A stretch of DNA of 33,636 bases from Chloroflexota bacterium (GCA_902812455.1 CADDZH010000057.1:1-33636), one strand, 5' to 3'; positions 21,467-30,514 are shown, counted from the first letter of the stretch. A program made the numbers and translations. Notes: generated from the letters alone by a model not told the origin.

Positions 21467-24466
21467 ATGGCTCACTCGGCAGAACAACCACCCGCGTCCT
21501 CGCGCCATAGCGGTTCGGGAATACATGCCCTACCAATAACATTAGCTCTCTGGCAACTGCGCCAGACGTGGCGCCTGCTCCTTGTTACCGGCCTGGGTGT
21601 AATTGCTGCCGTGATCGTCATCTGCGCCGTACCCCTGTATTCCCAGATATCCGAGACCGCCGAGTTGCAGAACGCGCTCAACGCAGATTCCGCAACCACT
21701 AATTATCTGCTTGTGCAGAGTAGCGCCCAGCAGATCTTGCCTCTCGATATCCAGCGTATGCAGGATAGCCTCAACAAGGAGTTTCAGAATAAGCTGGGCC
21801 CTTTCCTCAAAGGACCGGTACAATTCTCTACTGAGATAGACAATCTCTATATTTTCACACGGCACCTGGGGCCTAAGAATCAGGTCTCATACTCTCCAAC
21901 CGGAAACCTGATAAACATTATCGGAGACTCATTATCGCAGGCAGCGCCTCACCTCGATCTTCTCCAGGGGCGGCTCCCACAAGCCAATAACAATGCGCTT
22001 GAAATTGCCATTATGCCGGGCACGGCCAGAAGTCTTGGTTTGAAGCCAGGCTCCGTGATCGCTGTACAGATCGCGTTCGACGATCAAACGGGACAACAAA
22101 TTGTAGCTCCCTACCTTGATCTACTCGTAGTGGGCATTTTCCAACCCAGGTCTGACCCCTTCTGGCACGACCAGGACTTTGACTGCAGCCGAATCAGCCC
22201 CCGTAATGGGCTTTGTGGCGCGCTTGTTTCCAACGATGCTTTTATCAATGCGCTGGATCAGCTTAGCTCTACTGTTTCCGGCCGGCCCTATTTTGAGACA
22301 CCTCCTTCGCTGCTCTGGTACTACCAGTTGGATATCGCGCATATCAACGTCGAGAATCTCTCAACGGTACAGGCAGGATTGAACCGTATCGCCGCAGATA
22401 TTCCTCAGTTCAGCGATCCCCCATATATTGCGCAGACGACGCTCACTGATAGCATCTATGATGTGCTGGGCCAATACAGTAATCGCAACGAGGTGGTACA
22501 GATTCCCATTGTCAGCCTTTCGCTGCTGGTTGTGGGCCTGACCCTGTTTTTCGTGGTCACAATGACGGATATCCTGGTTGATCGTCAATCGGAGACCCTG
22601 GCTGTGTTACGCAGTCGCGGGGCGAGCCGCTTGCAGATCTTCGGCGCGCTTCTCATCCAGAACGCGGGTCTATGTCTGATTGCGCTCATTCTAGGACCCC
22701 TGGCCGCTATTCTGGTAGTGCCTGTATTTTCGCTGGCTACCCTCCCTCGCGCGGATACCGGCGCTGTTGGCGTCATCACGACAGACCCTCTGGCTACCGT
22801 CCAGGTGATCCTCGTGCCTACACTCGTCACCATTGGCGCGGCGCTGTGTACAATGGCCGTTGCTGCCGGTGGCGCAGTGCAGCATGGCATTTTGTCGCTG
22901 CGCCGTGAGTATGCTCGCTCGACCTATCGCCCGCTCTGGCAGCGCCTGAATATAGATATTGGCGCGGCGATCATTGCCCTGGTCGGATTTGGCTTCTCGA
23001 TGTACGAAACCAGCCCTGGCGTGCTGGATGAGCGAGTACGAGTGCTGCTATTACCCCCGCTGACACTTGCCGGCGTTGTTTCTCTTTTAATCGGGCTTTC
23101 ATTGCTGCTCCTACGAGCTTTTCCGCTCATCCTGAGTGGGGGAACAAAACTGGCGATACGTAACCGGGGCGCGACCTCTATGTTAGCCGTGGCGCAGATG
23201 GCAAGGGCACCGCGCCAATCGCTGCGCATGACCATTTTGTTGGCGTTCTCCGTGGCCTTTGCCATCTTCGCGCTCGTTTTCAATGCCTCGCAAACGCAGC
23301 GCATTCTCGATGTAGCAAACTACCAGGTGGGAGCAGACTTTAGCGGCCAGGTCTCGAGCGCGGCTAACCCGGTTACACCATCGATGTATAGCCATATTCC
23401 TGGCGTGCTTTCGGCTACCGTAGGCTATACGAGTTTCCCAACCGTGACACAAGGTGAGCAAAGCTACTCGGTGCAACTGCTGGCTGTTGATGCCGCTACC
23501 TTTGCCAATACGTTCATCTGGACAGGCCAGGATTCGGCACAGCCCATTGGCCCTCTCATGCGAAAACTTGTTGCCCAGCGAACCCAGGCTCAAAAGACAA
23601 CCATCATACCGGCTATTGTTGATAGCGCCGCCTGGACGACCTTGGATCTTTCACCTGGCTCCATTTTTTCCCTCTCGGATGCTAATGGTAGCGTGAGTTG
23701 CAGGGTGGTCGCAGAGGTAGAGCGCATCCCTACTGTCAATGATAGCGCGCTGGCGACAGGAACAAATGGCTTCTCAGCTTCTGGAGGCATCCTGGTCGAT
23801 TATCAAAGTTATGCCGTAGCCTCACAGAAAGTGAATGGCTATATGCCCACCCCGAACAATGTCTGGCTGAAAACTCGTAGTGATCCCTCGTCGCTGACCC
23901 GCGTGCGCAATACGCTTACCAAAGGCCCGCTGGCGCTCAGTGACCTGAACGATCGCCGGGCTATGATCGACAATATGAGCAATGACCCGCTCTATCTTGA
24001 CCTGACGGGCTTACTCATTATTGGGACTATCATGGCTATCCTGCTGGCTCTAGTGGGAAACCTGGTTGCATCGTGGTTGAGCGTGCGCAATCGCCTGACC
24101 AGCTTTGCCGTGCTGCGTGCGCTGGGCACCGACCCGAAACAGCTTGCCGGTATCCTGATATGGGAACAAGGAATTGTCTACACAACGGCCTTGATCATAG
24201 GCATCATTTTTGGTATGCTGCTCTCGGCTCTGGCCCTGCCGTCGCTCGTGTTCACCAATGTTGCCGTCAGTGGCTTCAACGGCAGTATTACGAGTGGGCA
24301 ATACTATATCTTGCAGGCGGTGCCACCCATCGAGATTATTATTCCTCCCTCGCTGTGGATCGTTTTTATAGCTATTATCACGATTTGTATCACGGCGCTG
24401 GGCACGATGGTGCGCGTCGTAGCACGCCCATCGGTTAGCCAGGCGCTTCGACTCAACGAAGATTAA
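21467..24466 (+). CDS. ABC transporter permease, FtsX/MacB type with two FtsX domains
   Basis: The 999-residue membrane protein has about ten hydrophobic segments. The first helix (residues 35-55) is followed by a large extracellular domain of about 290 residues. The first FtsX-type helix bundle follows (VVGLTLFFVVTMTDILV with the cytosolic coupling segment LAVLRSRGASRLQIFG), then a middle helix set, a second extracellular domain (about 620-835), and a second FtsX bundle (LLALVGNLVASWLSV, FAVLRALGTDPKQLAG). This internal duplication means a single chain can supply both halves of the transporter. Such systems move lipids, peptides or lipoproteins, or work as mechanotransmitters; the substrate here is unknown. 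GAGGG stands before the ATG. The ATPase gene follows after 31 bases. Confidence 0.9.
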   Translation: MAHSAEQPPASSRHSGSGIHALPITLALWQLRQTWRLLLVTGLGVIAAVIVICAVPLYSQISETAELQNALNADSATTNYLLVQSSAQQILPLDIQRMQDSLNKEFQNKLGPFLKGPVQFSTEIDNLYIFTRHLGPKNQVSYSPTGNLINIIGDSLSQAAPHLDLLQGRLPQANNNALEIAIMPGTARSLGLKPGSVIAVQIAFDDQTGQQIVAPYLDLLVVGIFQPRSDPFWHDQDFDCSRISPRNGLCGALVSNDAFINALDQLSSTVSGRPYFETPPSLLWYYQLDIAHINVENLSTVQAGLNRIAADIPQFSDPPYIAQTTLTDSIYDVLGQYSNRNEVVQIPIVSLSLLVVGLTLFFVVTMTDILVDRQSETLAVLRSRGASRLQIFGALLIQNAGLCLIALILGPLAAILVVPVFSLATLPRADTGAVGVITTDPLATVQVILVPTLVTIGAALCTMAVAAGGAVQHGILSLRREYARSTYRPLWQRLNIDIGAAIIALVGFGFSMYETSPGVLDERVRVLLLPPLTLAGVVSLLIGLSLLLLRAFPLILSGGTKLAIRNRGATSMLAVAQMARAPRQSLRMTILLAFSVAFAIFALVFNASQTQRILDVANYQVGADFSGQVSSAANPVTPSMYSHIPGVLSATVGYTSFPTVTQGEQSYSVQLLAVDAATFANTFIWTGQDSAQPIGPLMRKLVAQRTQAQKTTIIPAIVDSAAWTTLDLSPGSIFSLSDANGSVSCRVVAEVERIPTVNDSALATGTNGFSASGGILVDYQSYAVASQKVNGYMPTPNNVWLKTRSDPSSLTRVRNTLTKGPLALSDLNDRRAMIDNMSNDPLYLDLTGLLIIGTIMAILLALVGNLVASWLSVRNRLTSFAVLRALGTDPKQLAGILIWEQGIVYTTALIIGIIFGMLLSALALPSLVFTNVAVSGFNGSITSGQYYILQAVPPIEIIIPPSLWIVFIAIITICITALGTMVRVVARPSVSQALRLNED

Positions 24467-24497
24467 CGTTGTAGAGCAATGAATGTAAGGAGTATAT

Positions 24498-25412
24498 ATG
24501 CCTGAGCCAATAGTTATTTGCGATAATCTCGTCAAAATCTACAAGGTGGCCGATCTCGAAGTCTTCGCCTTGCAGGGCCTGGACCTCGAAGTGCTGCCTG
24601 GAGAAATGATCGCCATCGTGGGAGCCTCTGGATCGGGTAAAAGCACGCTGCTCAATATGCTCAGCTCACAGGATACTCCCAGCGCCGGGCGATGCGTGGT
24701 GGATGGCCACGATCTCACCCGCATGAATGAGGCCCAGCGCCTCAAGTACCGCCGTACCGTCATTGGACAGATCTGGCAGCAGAGCGGGCGCAACATACTA
24801 CCAGAGTTGAGCGCGGAGGAGAACGTCAAACTGCCGCAAGTGCTGAATGGCCTTAGCCCTGCCAGGGCAACGAGTCGCGCTCGCGAGCTACTTGAGCTTG
24901 TTGGGCTTGGGGATAAGCTGCACCAGAAACCGAGTGAACTCTCCGGTGGCGAGCAGCAGCGCGTGGCTATCGCCGTCGCTCTTGCTAACAGGCCCAAAGT
25001 CCTGCTAGCAGATGAGCCGACGGGCGAACTTGACTCGGTGACCACAAGCGAAATACTTCATCTCCTGCGCACATTGAATGAGCAACTCGGCCTGACCATC
25101 ATCATCGTCACCCATGACGTGGCCATTGCCTCTGTTGTTGATCGCACGATAGCCATTCGGGATGGGCGTACCAGCACAGAGACGGTACGCCGTGAAGCGC
25201 CTCTTGCTGCTGTCAATGAAGGTGTCCTGGCAGCGAGCGCCGTTATTGGCCTGCCGAGCGATACGCACCGCGAATTTATCCTCATCGACCGCGTTGGCCG
25301 GCTCCAGTTACCAAAAGAGATCATTGAAAGTATTCCCTTCAACGGCCGTGCTGAAGTACGCAAAGTCAATAACCATGTGGAGCTATGGCCCATAGATGTG
25401 GAACCTAGTTAG
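24498..25412 (+). CDS. ABC transporter ATP-binding protein (LolD/MacB class) with AbrB-like C-terminal tail
   Basis: This 304-residue ATPase powers the permease encoded just upstream. Walker A is GASGSGKS (42-49), the signature LSGGEQQR (148-155), Walker B VLLADEPTGELDS (D172, E173) and the switch histidine is in VTHD (H206). The ATPase fold ends near residue 223. About 80 further residues follow, and the last 45 (FILIDRVGRLQLPKEIIESI onward) resemble a SpoVT/AbrB-type swapped-hairpin motif. AAGGAG lies 6 bases before the ATG. The stop codon overlaps the convergent glycosylase stop (25409-25412). Confidence 0.93.
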   Translation: MPEPIVICDNLVKIYKVADLEVFALQGLDLEVLPGEMIAIVGASGSGKSTLLNMLSSQDTPSAGRCVVDGHDLTRMNEAQRLKYRRTVIGQIWQQSGRNILPELSAEENVKLPQVLNGLSPARATSRARELLELVGLGDKLHQKPSELSGGEQQRVAIAVALANRPKVLLADEPTGELDSVTTSEILHLLRTLNEQLGLTIIIVTHDVAIASVVDRTIAIRDGRTSTETVRREAPLAAVNEGVLAASAVIGLPSDTHREFILIDRVGRLQLPKEIIESIPFNGRAEVRKVNNHVELWPIDVEPS

Positions 25413-26047
25413 AACAGCGACATTTGCTGTGGAGGCTCCTCTTTTTTCGCCTGGGATGGGCTAGCCGCCTTCAATTCTGCCGCCATGCGCTCCGCTTCGG
25501 CCAGAACCGCAGGGATCTTTTTGAAATCCTCGCGCAGCATCTCTTTGACGCTGGGTGTGCGTAGCCCCGCAGCGGGATGGAACATAGGAATGACGATAAA
25601 GCCATCTTTCTTGCGTGCGCGACCGTGAATAGCCGTAATCTTTTCGCCGCTGAAGAACTTGGCCATCGAATAGCGGCCCAGGGTGACAATGACCAGTGGT
25701 TTTATTGCTGCAATCTGCCTATCGAGATAATCATTGCAGGCGTTAATCTCGGCGGGCAGGGGATCGCGATTTTCGGGTGGGCGGCACTTGACAACATTGG
25801 TGATAAACACATCTGAGCGTTTCAGGTTGATACTTCTCAAAAGCTCTTCCAGGAACTGGCCGGCGGGGCCGACAAAGGGGCGGCCCTGCCGGTCTTCGTG
25901 CAGTCCGGGGCCTTCGCCGATGAAGAATATCTTGGCGTGTGGATTTCCTTCGCCGGGCACGGCCTTCGTCCGGCCCTTCCAGAGGTCGCACTTTTCACAG
26001 GTGGAAACCTCGACGGCCACCTCCTTTAGTATCTCCTCTGACGACAT
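25409..26047 (-). CDS. Family 4 uracil-DNA glycosylase (iron-sulphur type)
   Basis: The enzyme removes uracil from DNA to start base-excision repair. It has 212 residues. The four 4Fe-4S ligands are C17, C20, C88 and C104. The water-activating motif GEGPGLHED is at 44-52, and the second active-site block HPAA (157-160) contains the catalytic-region histidine. The last residues are QMSLF, matching the bacterial beta-clamp binding pentapeptide (consensus QL[SD]LF), after a charged linker. The gene follows pnp on the same strand after 137 bases that hold a dispersed repeat. The ATG at 26047 starts MSSEEILKEVA; its ribosome binding site is weak. Confidence 0.93.
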   Translation of the reverse strand: MSSEEILKEVAVEVSTCEKCDLWKGRTKAVPGEGNPHAKIFFIGEGPGLHEDRQGRPFVGPAGQFLEELLRSINLKRSDVFITNVVKCRPPENRDPLPAEINACNDYLDRQIAAIKPLVIVTLGRYSMAKFFSGEKITAIHGRARKKDGFIVIPMFHPAAGLRTPSVKEMLREDFKKIPAVLAEAERMAAELKAASPSQAKKEEPPQQMSLF

Positions 26048-26070
26048 ACTTACCTCTTTTTCCAGCTAAG

Positions 26071-26163
26071 GCATGTCATGTTGAGCGAAGTGAAACATCC
26101 GAGCCGATCGACAGAGATCCTTCGCTGCGCTCAGGATAACAAGTTGCGCTCAGGATGACATGA
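26071..26163. repeat. Dispersed palindromic repeat, copy C
   Basis: It starts GCATGTCATGTTGAGCGAAG and ends GCGCTCAGGATGACATGATG, with an inner TTCGCTGCGCTCAGGAT. The sequence shares its ends with copies A and B but is shorter. It fills most of the gap between pnp and the glycosylase gene. Confidence 0.7.
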
Positions 26164-26184
26164 TGTGACTGTTCAAGTTCATCT

Positions 26185-28593
26185 TTACCAGCGGCGATCG
26201 GAGCGCTGCCCATAGCCATTGTCGCGACGTGGATTATTAGGGCCGCGACCTGGGCCACCGGGGCCCATTGGACGGCGTTGCCCAAAGTTACCGCCTCCAC
26301 GCTCGCCATAGCCGCCCATACGATTGCCGCGCTCGCGTCCACCTCCATAGCCGCCGCGCTCGCCATAGCCACCAGGGCCACGACCGGGCATAATGCCTTC
26401 ACGGTCTCGATCTCGCCCGCCGCTAAAGCCGCCGCGGCCAGGGCCACCACGACCGGCTCCTCTGCCCACGCGCTCGCTCTCAAGCTCAGCATGAGTCGGC
26501 ATTTCACCGCTCAGTGCAGCGCGCCGGGAGAGATTAATGCGGCCCTGTGAGTCAATTTCAATCACCATCACAGTGATTTCATCGCCCACCGAGACCACGT
26601 CTTCGGGCCGCATCACCTGGTAGTCGGCCAGTTGCGAGGTACGCACAAGACCCTCTTTGCCGGGCAAAATCTCGACAAAGGCGCCGAAATCGACAATACG
26701 CTTCACAGTGCCGGTATAGATACGGCCAACCTCGACCTCTTCAGTCAAAGCCCGCACCGCATCCATCGCCTGCTGCATGGATTCGCCACTGACCGCAGAG
26801 ATATTGACGGTGCCATCTTCCTCAATGTCGATCTTCGCCCCGCTCTCGTCTTGAATCTTGCGAATCGTCTTTCCGCCCGGGCCAATGAGTGTACCGATCT
26901 TGTCGGGGTTGATCTTCATGGTCTGGATACGCGGCGCGTATTCTGAAAGCTCCTCGCGAGGCGCGTCGATAGTATCCAGCATCTTCTCCATGATGAACAT
27001 CCGGCCTTCGCGAGCCTGCTCCAGCGCTTTGGCCATGATTTCATAGGTGATGCCTTTCACTTTGATATCCATCTGCAGGGCCGTGACACCGTCAGCGGTG
27101 CCCGCAACCTTGAAGTCCATATCGCCCAGGGCGTCCTCGATACCCTGGATGTCGGTGAGGACAGCCCATTTGCCTGCCCGCTCACCTTCGCCAGTGATCA
27201 ATCCCATGGCCACACCAGCCACCGGCGCATGTATGGGCACGCCAGCATCCATCAAAGCAAGCGTTGTCCCACAGACCGATCCCATCGAGGTTGAGCCGTT
27301 CGAGGAGAGCACATCGGACACAGCGCGAATGGTGTAGGGGAACTCTTCCTGTGTAGGAATAACAGCAGCAACGGCCCGCTCAGCCAGTGCGCCATGCCCA
27401 ATTTCGCGCCGTCCAGGCCCACGCAGCGGCTTGCTTTCACCCGTCGAGAACGGCGGGAAGTTATAGTGATGCATGAAGCGCTTGCTCTCGCTTATGCCCA
27501 GCCCATCAAGCACCTGCTCCTCACCAGGAGAACCAAGCGTGACCACGCTCAAGACCTGTGTCTGGCCGCGAGTGAAGAGGGCAGAGCCATGCGTGCGCGG
27601 CAAGAGGCCCACTTCACAAGTAATCGGGCGAATGGTCTTGAGATCGCGACCATCAGGACGTATTCCATGATCCAGAATATTGTTGCGGACATAGGATTTG
27701 AGTTCTTTTTCGTAGAACGCGATGATCTCCTTCAGGCGATCGGGGAACTCTGCGCCTAGTATCGAGATCAGCTCTTCCTGAACCATATTTAAAGCAGCCG
27801 CGCGCGCTGTCTTGTCCGGGTTATTGACGGCAGCTTCAAAGCGCGGAAGGACAAATTCTCTTACACGAGCGTGGAGAGCTTCATCGACCGGTGGCGTTTC
27901 AAAGGGGCGCTTGGTAACGTTCACTGCCTGCACCAGCTTTTCTTGCATTTTGATGATGTCTTGCAGGGCCTCCTGGCCGAAGCGCACTGCCTGGAGCATC
28001 AAGTCCTCGGGCAGTTCTTTTGCCCCCGCCTCAACCATCATCACAGCATCTGCTGTGCCCGCGATGGCCAGATCGAGCTTGCTTTCGCTCATTTGAGACT
28101 CCAGGGGATTAATCACGAGCTGGTCATTGATATACCCGACACGAACAGCGCCAACGGGGCCATAGAAAGGAATATCCGAGACGCTCAGGGCGGCAGAGGC
28201 GCCCACAATACCCAGAATATCGGGATCATTTTCCTGGTCAACTGAAAGTACGGTGATGATAATCTGGACATCGTTGCGGTAGCCTTTGGGGAAAAGGGGA
28301 CGGATAGGGCGATCGGCGAGACGGCAGGCAAGTATGGCGTGTTCCGAAGCTCGTCCCTCCCGTTTAATAAACCCGCCGGGAATCTTTCCGGCTGCGTACA
28401 TGCGCTCTTCTACATCAACGGTTAATGGGAAAAAATCAATGCCTTCGCGAGGCTCATCGCTGCCAACTGCGGTTGCCAGGATGACGGTATCGCCATAGCG
28501 CACCAGCACGGCGCCACTGGCCTGTTCTGCCACGCGGCCAGTCTCGATACTCATAACGCGGCCGCCGATGACAGCTTCTTGACGGTGAATCAT
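26185..28593 (-). CDS. pnp: Polyribonucleotide nucleotidyltransferase (PNPase) with RGG-rich tail
   Basis: PNPase degrades RNA 3' to 5' by phosphorolysis and is a core part of RNA turnover. From the ATG at 28593 the protein has 802 residues. Two RNase PH domains (about 1-225 and 310-550) flank an alpha-helical linker; the second has the active block [17 protein letters not shown] domain with [11 protein letters not shown] follows (about 560-620), then an S1 domain ([19 protein letters not shown], about 630-700). The final 95 residues are Gly/Arg/Tyr-rich with many [11 protein letters not shown] and RGP repeats, which is unusual. GGAGG lies 4 bases before 28593, so the upstream start at 28617 is rejected. 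The gene follows rpsO, a common arrangement. Confidence 0.96.
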   Translation of the reverse strand: MIHRQEAVIGGRVMSIETGRVAEQASGAVLVRYGDTVILATAVGSDEPREGIDFFPLTVDVEERMYAAGKIPGGFIKREGRASEHAILACRLADRPIRPLFPKGYRNDVQIIITVLSVDQENDPDILGIVGASAALSVSDIPFYGPVGAVRVGYINDQLVINPLESQMSESKLDLAIAGTADAVMMVEAGAKELPEDLMLQAVRFGQEALQDIIKMQEKLVQAVNVTKRPFETPPVDEALHARVREFVLPRFEAAVNNPDKTARAAALNMVQEELISILGAEFPDRLKEIIAFYEKELKSYVRNNILDHGIRPDGRDLKTIRPITCEVGLLPRTHGSALFTRGQTQVLSVVTLGSPGEEQVLDGLGISESKRFMHHYNFPPFSTGESKPLRGPGRREIGHGALAERAVAAVIPTQEEFPYTIRAVSDVLSSNGSTSMGSVCGTTLALMDAGVPIHAPVAGVAMGLITGEGERAGKWAVLTDIQGIEDALGDMDFKVAGTADGVTALQMDIKVKGITYEIMAKALEQAREGRMFIMEKMLDTIDAPREELSEYAPRIQTMKINPDKIGTLIGPGGKTIRKIQDESGAKIDIEEDGTVNISAVSGESMQQAMDAVRALTEEVEVGRIYTGTVKRIVDFGAFVEILPGKEGLVRTSQLADYQVMRPEDVVSVGDEITVMVIEIDSQGRINLSRRAALSGEMPTHAELESERVGRGAGRGGPGRGGFSGGRDRDREGIMPGRGPGGYGERGGYGGGRERGNRMGGYGERGGGNFGQRRPMGPGGPGRGPNNPRRDNGYGQRSDRRW

Positions 28594-29034
28594 ACTTCCT
28601 CCAATTTTAAGGAACAATCAAACCTGGGTGTAACAAAATCCCAATACAATCTGTCGTTCTTCCTAACCTTCAAACTTTCAAATGTGACCCGGTACCCTCA
28701 TCTCCTGTCAATGACCGGGCCTGTTGTTCATCTCTTCTCTTGTCCTGTTCAGTTAAGGACTTCCTCTACAATACTTGTGCTTACGTGTTGGGGGTACGTT
28801 GTGTATTGTGTACCAGCGTGTAAAGGGGTACGTCTTTTGCCTGTTGCCTTGTTTTCGTCCTTCGGTAAATCTCTTCGCCTGTATCTTTTTCAATGTATAC
28901 AGTGCAAGCAGTAGCCGTGAATAGCGCGAAAATATGGAGCAGCGGCCAGAGGAAGCGCAAGCAATCTAGTTTACCCATGTCTTACCAACGATGTGCGCCA
29001 ACGGGGCCGCGAGGCATCCAGTGCAACCACGCGG
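28594..29034. other. rpsO-pnp intergenic region
   Basis: This 440-base gap on the minus-strand operon has no confident gene. A 65-codon minus-strand frame (28781-28978) begins with a hydrophobic stretch, but it has no good ribosome binding site and I do not call it. The region is long enough to hold a promoter and leader for pnp, which in many bacteria is controlled by its own leader hairpin; no strong hairpin of that kind is obvious. A GCCGCG/CGCGGC pair near 29006-29035 could end rpsO transcripts weakly. Confidence 0.35.
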
Positions 29035-29304
29035 CTAGCGGCGCAAGCCAAGTTTTGCGATGAGCGCCCGGTAACGGCCTGGGCTTTTCTTGCTCAAGTA
29101 GGTAAGCAGCCGCCTGCGTTGTCCAACCATTAACATCAGGCCTCGACGCGAGTGGAGATCGTGCTTGTGTACTTTGAGATGTTCGGTCAACTGCTCGATA
29201 CGCCTGGTCAGGAGCGTAATCTGTACCTCAGGCGAACCTGTATCAGTCGCATGGATTTGGGAACTTTCAATAAGCTCCTTTTTTTCTTCAGTTGTCAACG
29301 CCAC
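29035..29304 (-). CDS. rpsO: 30S ribosomal protein S15
   Basis: S15 binds the central domain of 16S rRNA early in 30S assembly and contributes to a bridge with the 50S subunit. The 89-residue length is exact for the family. Recognisable parts are [48 protein letters not shown] and the C-terminal [12 protein letters not shown]. The start is GTG at 29304, with GGAGGTG 10 bases upstream. It has its own promoter and precedes pnp. Confidence 0.97.
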   Translation of the reverse strand: MALTTEEKKELIESSQIHATDTGSPEVQITLLTRRIEQLTEHLKVHKHDLHSRRGLMLMVGQRRRLLTYLSKKSPGRYRALIAKLGLRR

Positions 29305-29361
29305 GCTTGTTTTTCACCTCCAATATGTGAAGATAGTGAGGGAAACATTCCATCCGCCACC

Positions 29362-29390
29362 ATTATAGCATGGAAGGTAGATGGGCGCAA
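29362..29390 (-). promoter_or_regulatory. Promoter of rpsO overlapping the rplL hairpin
   Basis: On the minus strand TTGCGC (29390-29385) and TATAAT (29367-29362) are 17 bases apart. The -35 lies inside the left arm of the inverted repeat that follows rplL. The start would be about 50 bases before the rpsO GTG. Confidence 0.6.
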
Positions 29391-29410
29391 TCGGCTACAA
29401 TTGCGCCCAT
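29381..29410 (-). terminator. Hairpin after rplL, probable terminator
   Basis: ATGGGCGCAAT (29381-29391) and ATTGCGCCCAT (29400-29410) form a perfect 11-bp stem with an 8-base loop, 9 bases after the rplL stop. The tail after it on the minus strand (CTACCTTCC) is not a clean T run, so termination may be partial. Confidence 0.6.
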
Positions 29411-29419
29411 GCCTCTTCA

Positions 29420-29809
29420 TTACTTAATGGTAACCTTTGCGCCGACCTCGGCCATCTTGTCAGCGATCTTCTGAGCTTCTTCTTTGGAAACGCCCTCTTT
29501 GATAGGCTTAGGGGCCTCGTCAACGACAGCCTTGGCCTCTTTCAGGCCCAGGCCGGTCAGCTCGCGGACGACCTTGATCACGTTGATCTTATTGGGACCG
29601 ACCTCGCTCAGAATGGCATCAAACTCGGTCTGCTCTTCTGCCGGAGCAGCCGGGGCGGCCTCTGCCGGAGCGGCGGCAGCAGCAGCGGGCGCGGCGGCTG
29701 CAACAGGAGCGGCGCTCACCCCCCACTTCTCCTGCAGGGTCTTGGTTAACTGCACCAGGTCAAGGACGTTAAGTTGATCAATTTCGGCAATAATAGATTC
29801 TACAGACAT
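29420..29809 (-). CDS. rplL: 50S ribosomal protein L7/L12
   Basis: L7/L12 forms the mobile stalk of the 50S subunit that recruits translational GTPases. The 129-residue protein has the N-terminal dimerisation part ([29 protein letters not shown] in type), an Ala/Pro-rich hinge (about residues 35-60) and the conserved C-terminal domain ([43 protein letters not shown]). GAGGAGG precedes the ATG. It follows rplJ after 136 bases, a gap much longer than usual because it contains a GC-rich repeat. Confidence 0.97.
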   Translation of the reverse strand: MSVESIIAEIDQLNVLDLVQLTKTLQEKWGVSAAPVAAAAPAAAAAAPAEAAPAAPAEEQTEFDAILSEVGPNKINVIKVVRELTGLGLKEAKAVVDEAPKPIKEGVSKEEAQKIADKMAEVGAKVTIK

Positions 29810-29870
29810 TTTTCCTCCTCGTGTCTTTACTCGGCTCTCCGTCCTTCCAGGTGATTATGTGGGAAAAGAG

Positions 29871-29920
29871 AGCGGGGACACCCCGCACCCCGGCAGGGGC
29901 TGCCGCCCCTGCACCCCGCT
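29871..29920. repeat. GC-rich hairpin repeat between rplJ and rplL (family 2, copy 2)
   Basis: The block GCGGGGACACCCCGCACCCC and the following CAGGGGCTGCCGCCCCTG form nested hairpins. It resembles the core of the element at 17663-17775, with shared GGGGxCACCCC, CAGGGG, GCCGCCCC and ACCCC parts in the same order. The flanking inverted repeats of copy 1 are not obvious here. Confidence 0.6.
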
Positions 29921-29945
29921 TTCATCCTAAAGGATGGAGATCCCT

Positions 29946-30485
29946 TTACTCTGTGGTGGTACCGCCCTGAAGTTGTTCAGCGCGGGCTTGAAGAACATAA
30001 ACAAAGTCGCGCAGTGGTGCGCTCAGTAAACTGTACATCGTGGCCAATGGCCCCTGAATAACGCCGACAACCTGGCCTTTTGCATAGTTCTTGCCGCCGG
30101 GCATCTTCGCCAGGTCTTCGATCTGCTCGGCGGTCAAAGCATGACCGCCAAGAATGCCTGATTTGAGAACGGCAACTCGTGACGAGTGAATATAGTCGGT
30201 TACCGCCTTGGCAGCCGCCACTTCATCATCGTAGCTAAAGGCCACTGCCGTCTGGCCCTTGAAGATTTTTTTATCCAGTTCCGTCATGTTATTGCGCTCT
30301 GCCGCAATGCGCAGGAGCGTGTTTTTGGCGACATGGAACTCGATCCTGGCGGCACGCATTTTATTGCGCAGCTCCGTCATATCTTTGACGTTCAGGCCCT
30401 GGGTTTGCACCAGGATGGCCATGGTTGCGCGGCCTAGCTTGTCTGTTAGCTCTTCGATCTGTTTGGCCTTCGCCTCTGTTGGCAT
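29946..30485 (-). CDS. rplJ: 50S ribosomal protein L10
   Basis: L10 anchors the L7/L12 dimers to the 23S rRNA stalk base. From ATG 30485 the protein has 179 residues. The rRNA-binding N-terminal domain is clear (KQIEELTDKLGRATMAILVQTQGL, TELRNKMRAARIEFHVAKNTLLRIA), and the C-terminal helix that binds L7/L12 is present (GPLATMYSLLSAPLRDFVYVLQARAEQL). AGGAGG lies 5 bases before the ATG at 30485; the longer start at 30500 overlaps that site and is rejected. Expression is probably controlled by the leader at 30515-30700. Confidence 0.97.
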   Translation of the reverse strand: MPTEAKAKQIEELTDKLGRATMAILVQTQGLNVKDMTELRNKMRAARIEFHVAKNTLLRIAAERNNMTELDKKIFKGQTAVAFSYDDEVAAAKAVTDYIHSSRVAVLKSGILGGHALTAEQIEDLAKMPGGKNYAKGQVVGVIQGPLATMYSLLSAPLRDFVYVLQARAEQLQGGTTTE

Positions 30486-30514
30486 CTTTCCTCCTTTCAA
30501 GGGATATCCGCTCT

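Noticed and set aside
25409..25412. Frameshift or fusion at the ABC ATPase/glycosylase junction
   Set aside because: The two stop codons merely overlap in convergent orientation; both proteins are complete.
28594..28617. Longer PNPase start at 28617
   Set aside because: GGAGG lies right before ATG 28593 and the family begins at that point.
28781..28978. 65-codon minus-strand frame in the rpsO-pnp gap with a hydrophobic N-terminal stretch
   Set aside because: No ribosome binding site, no recognisable family, and the region is more likely the pnp leader.
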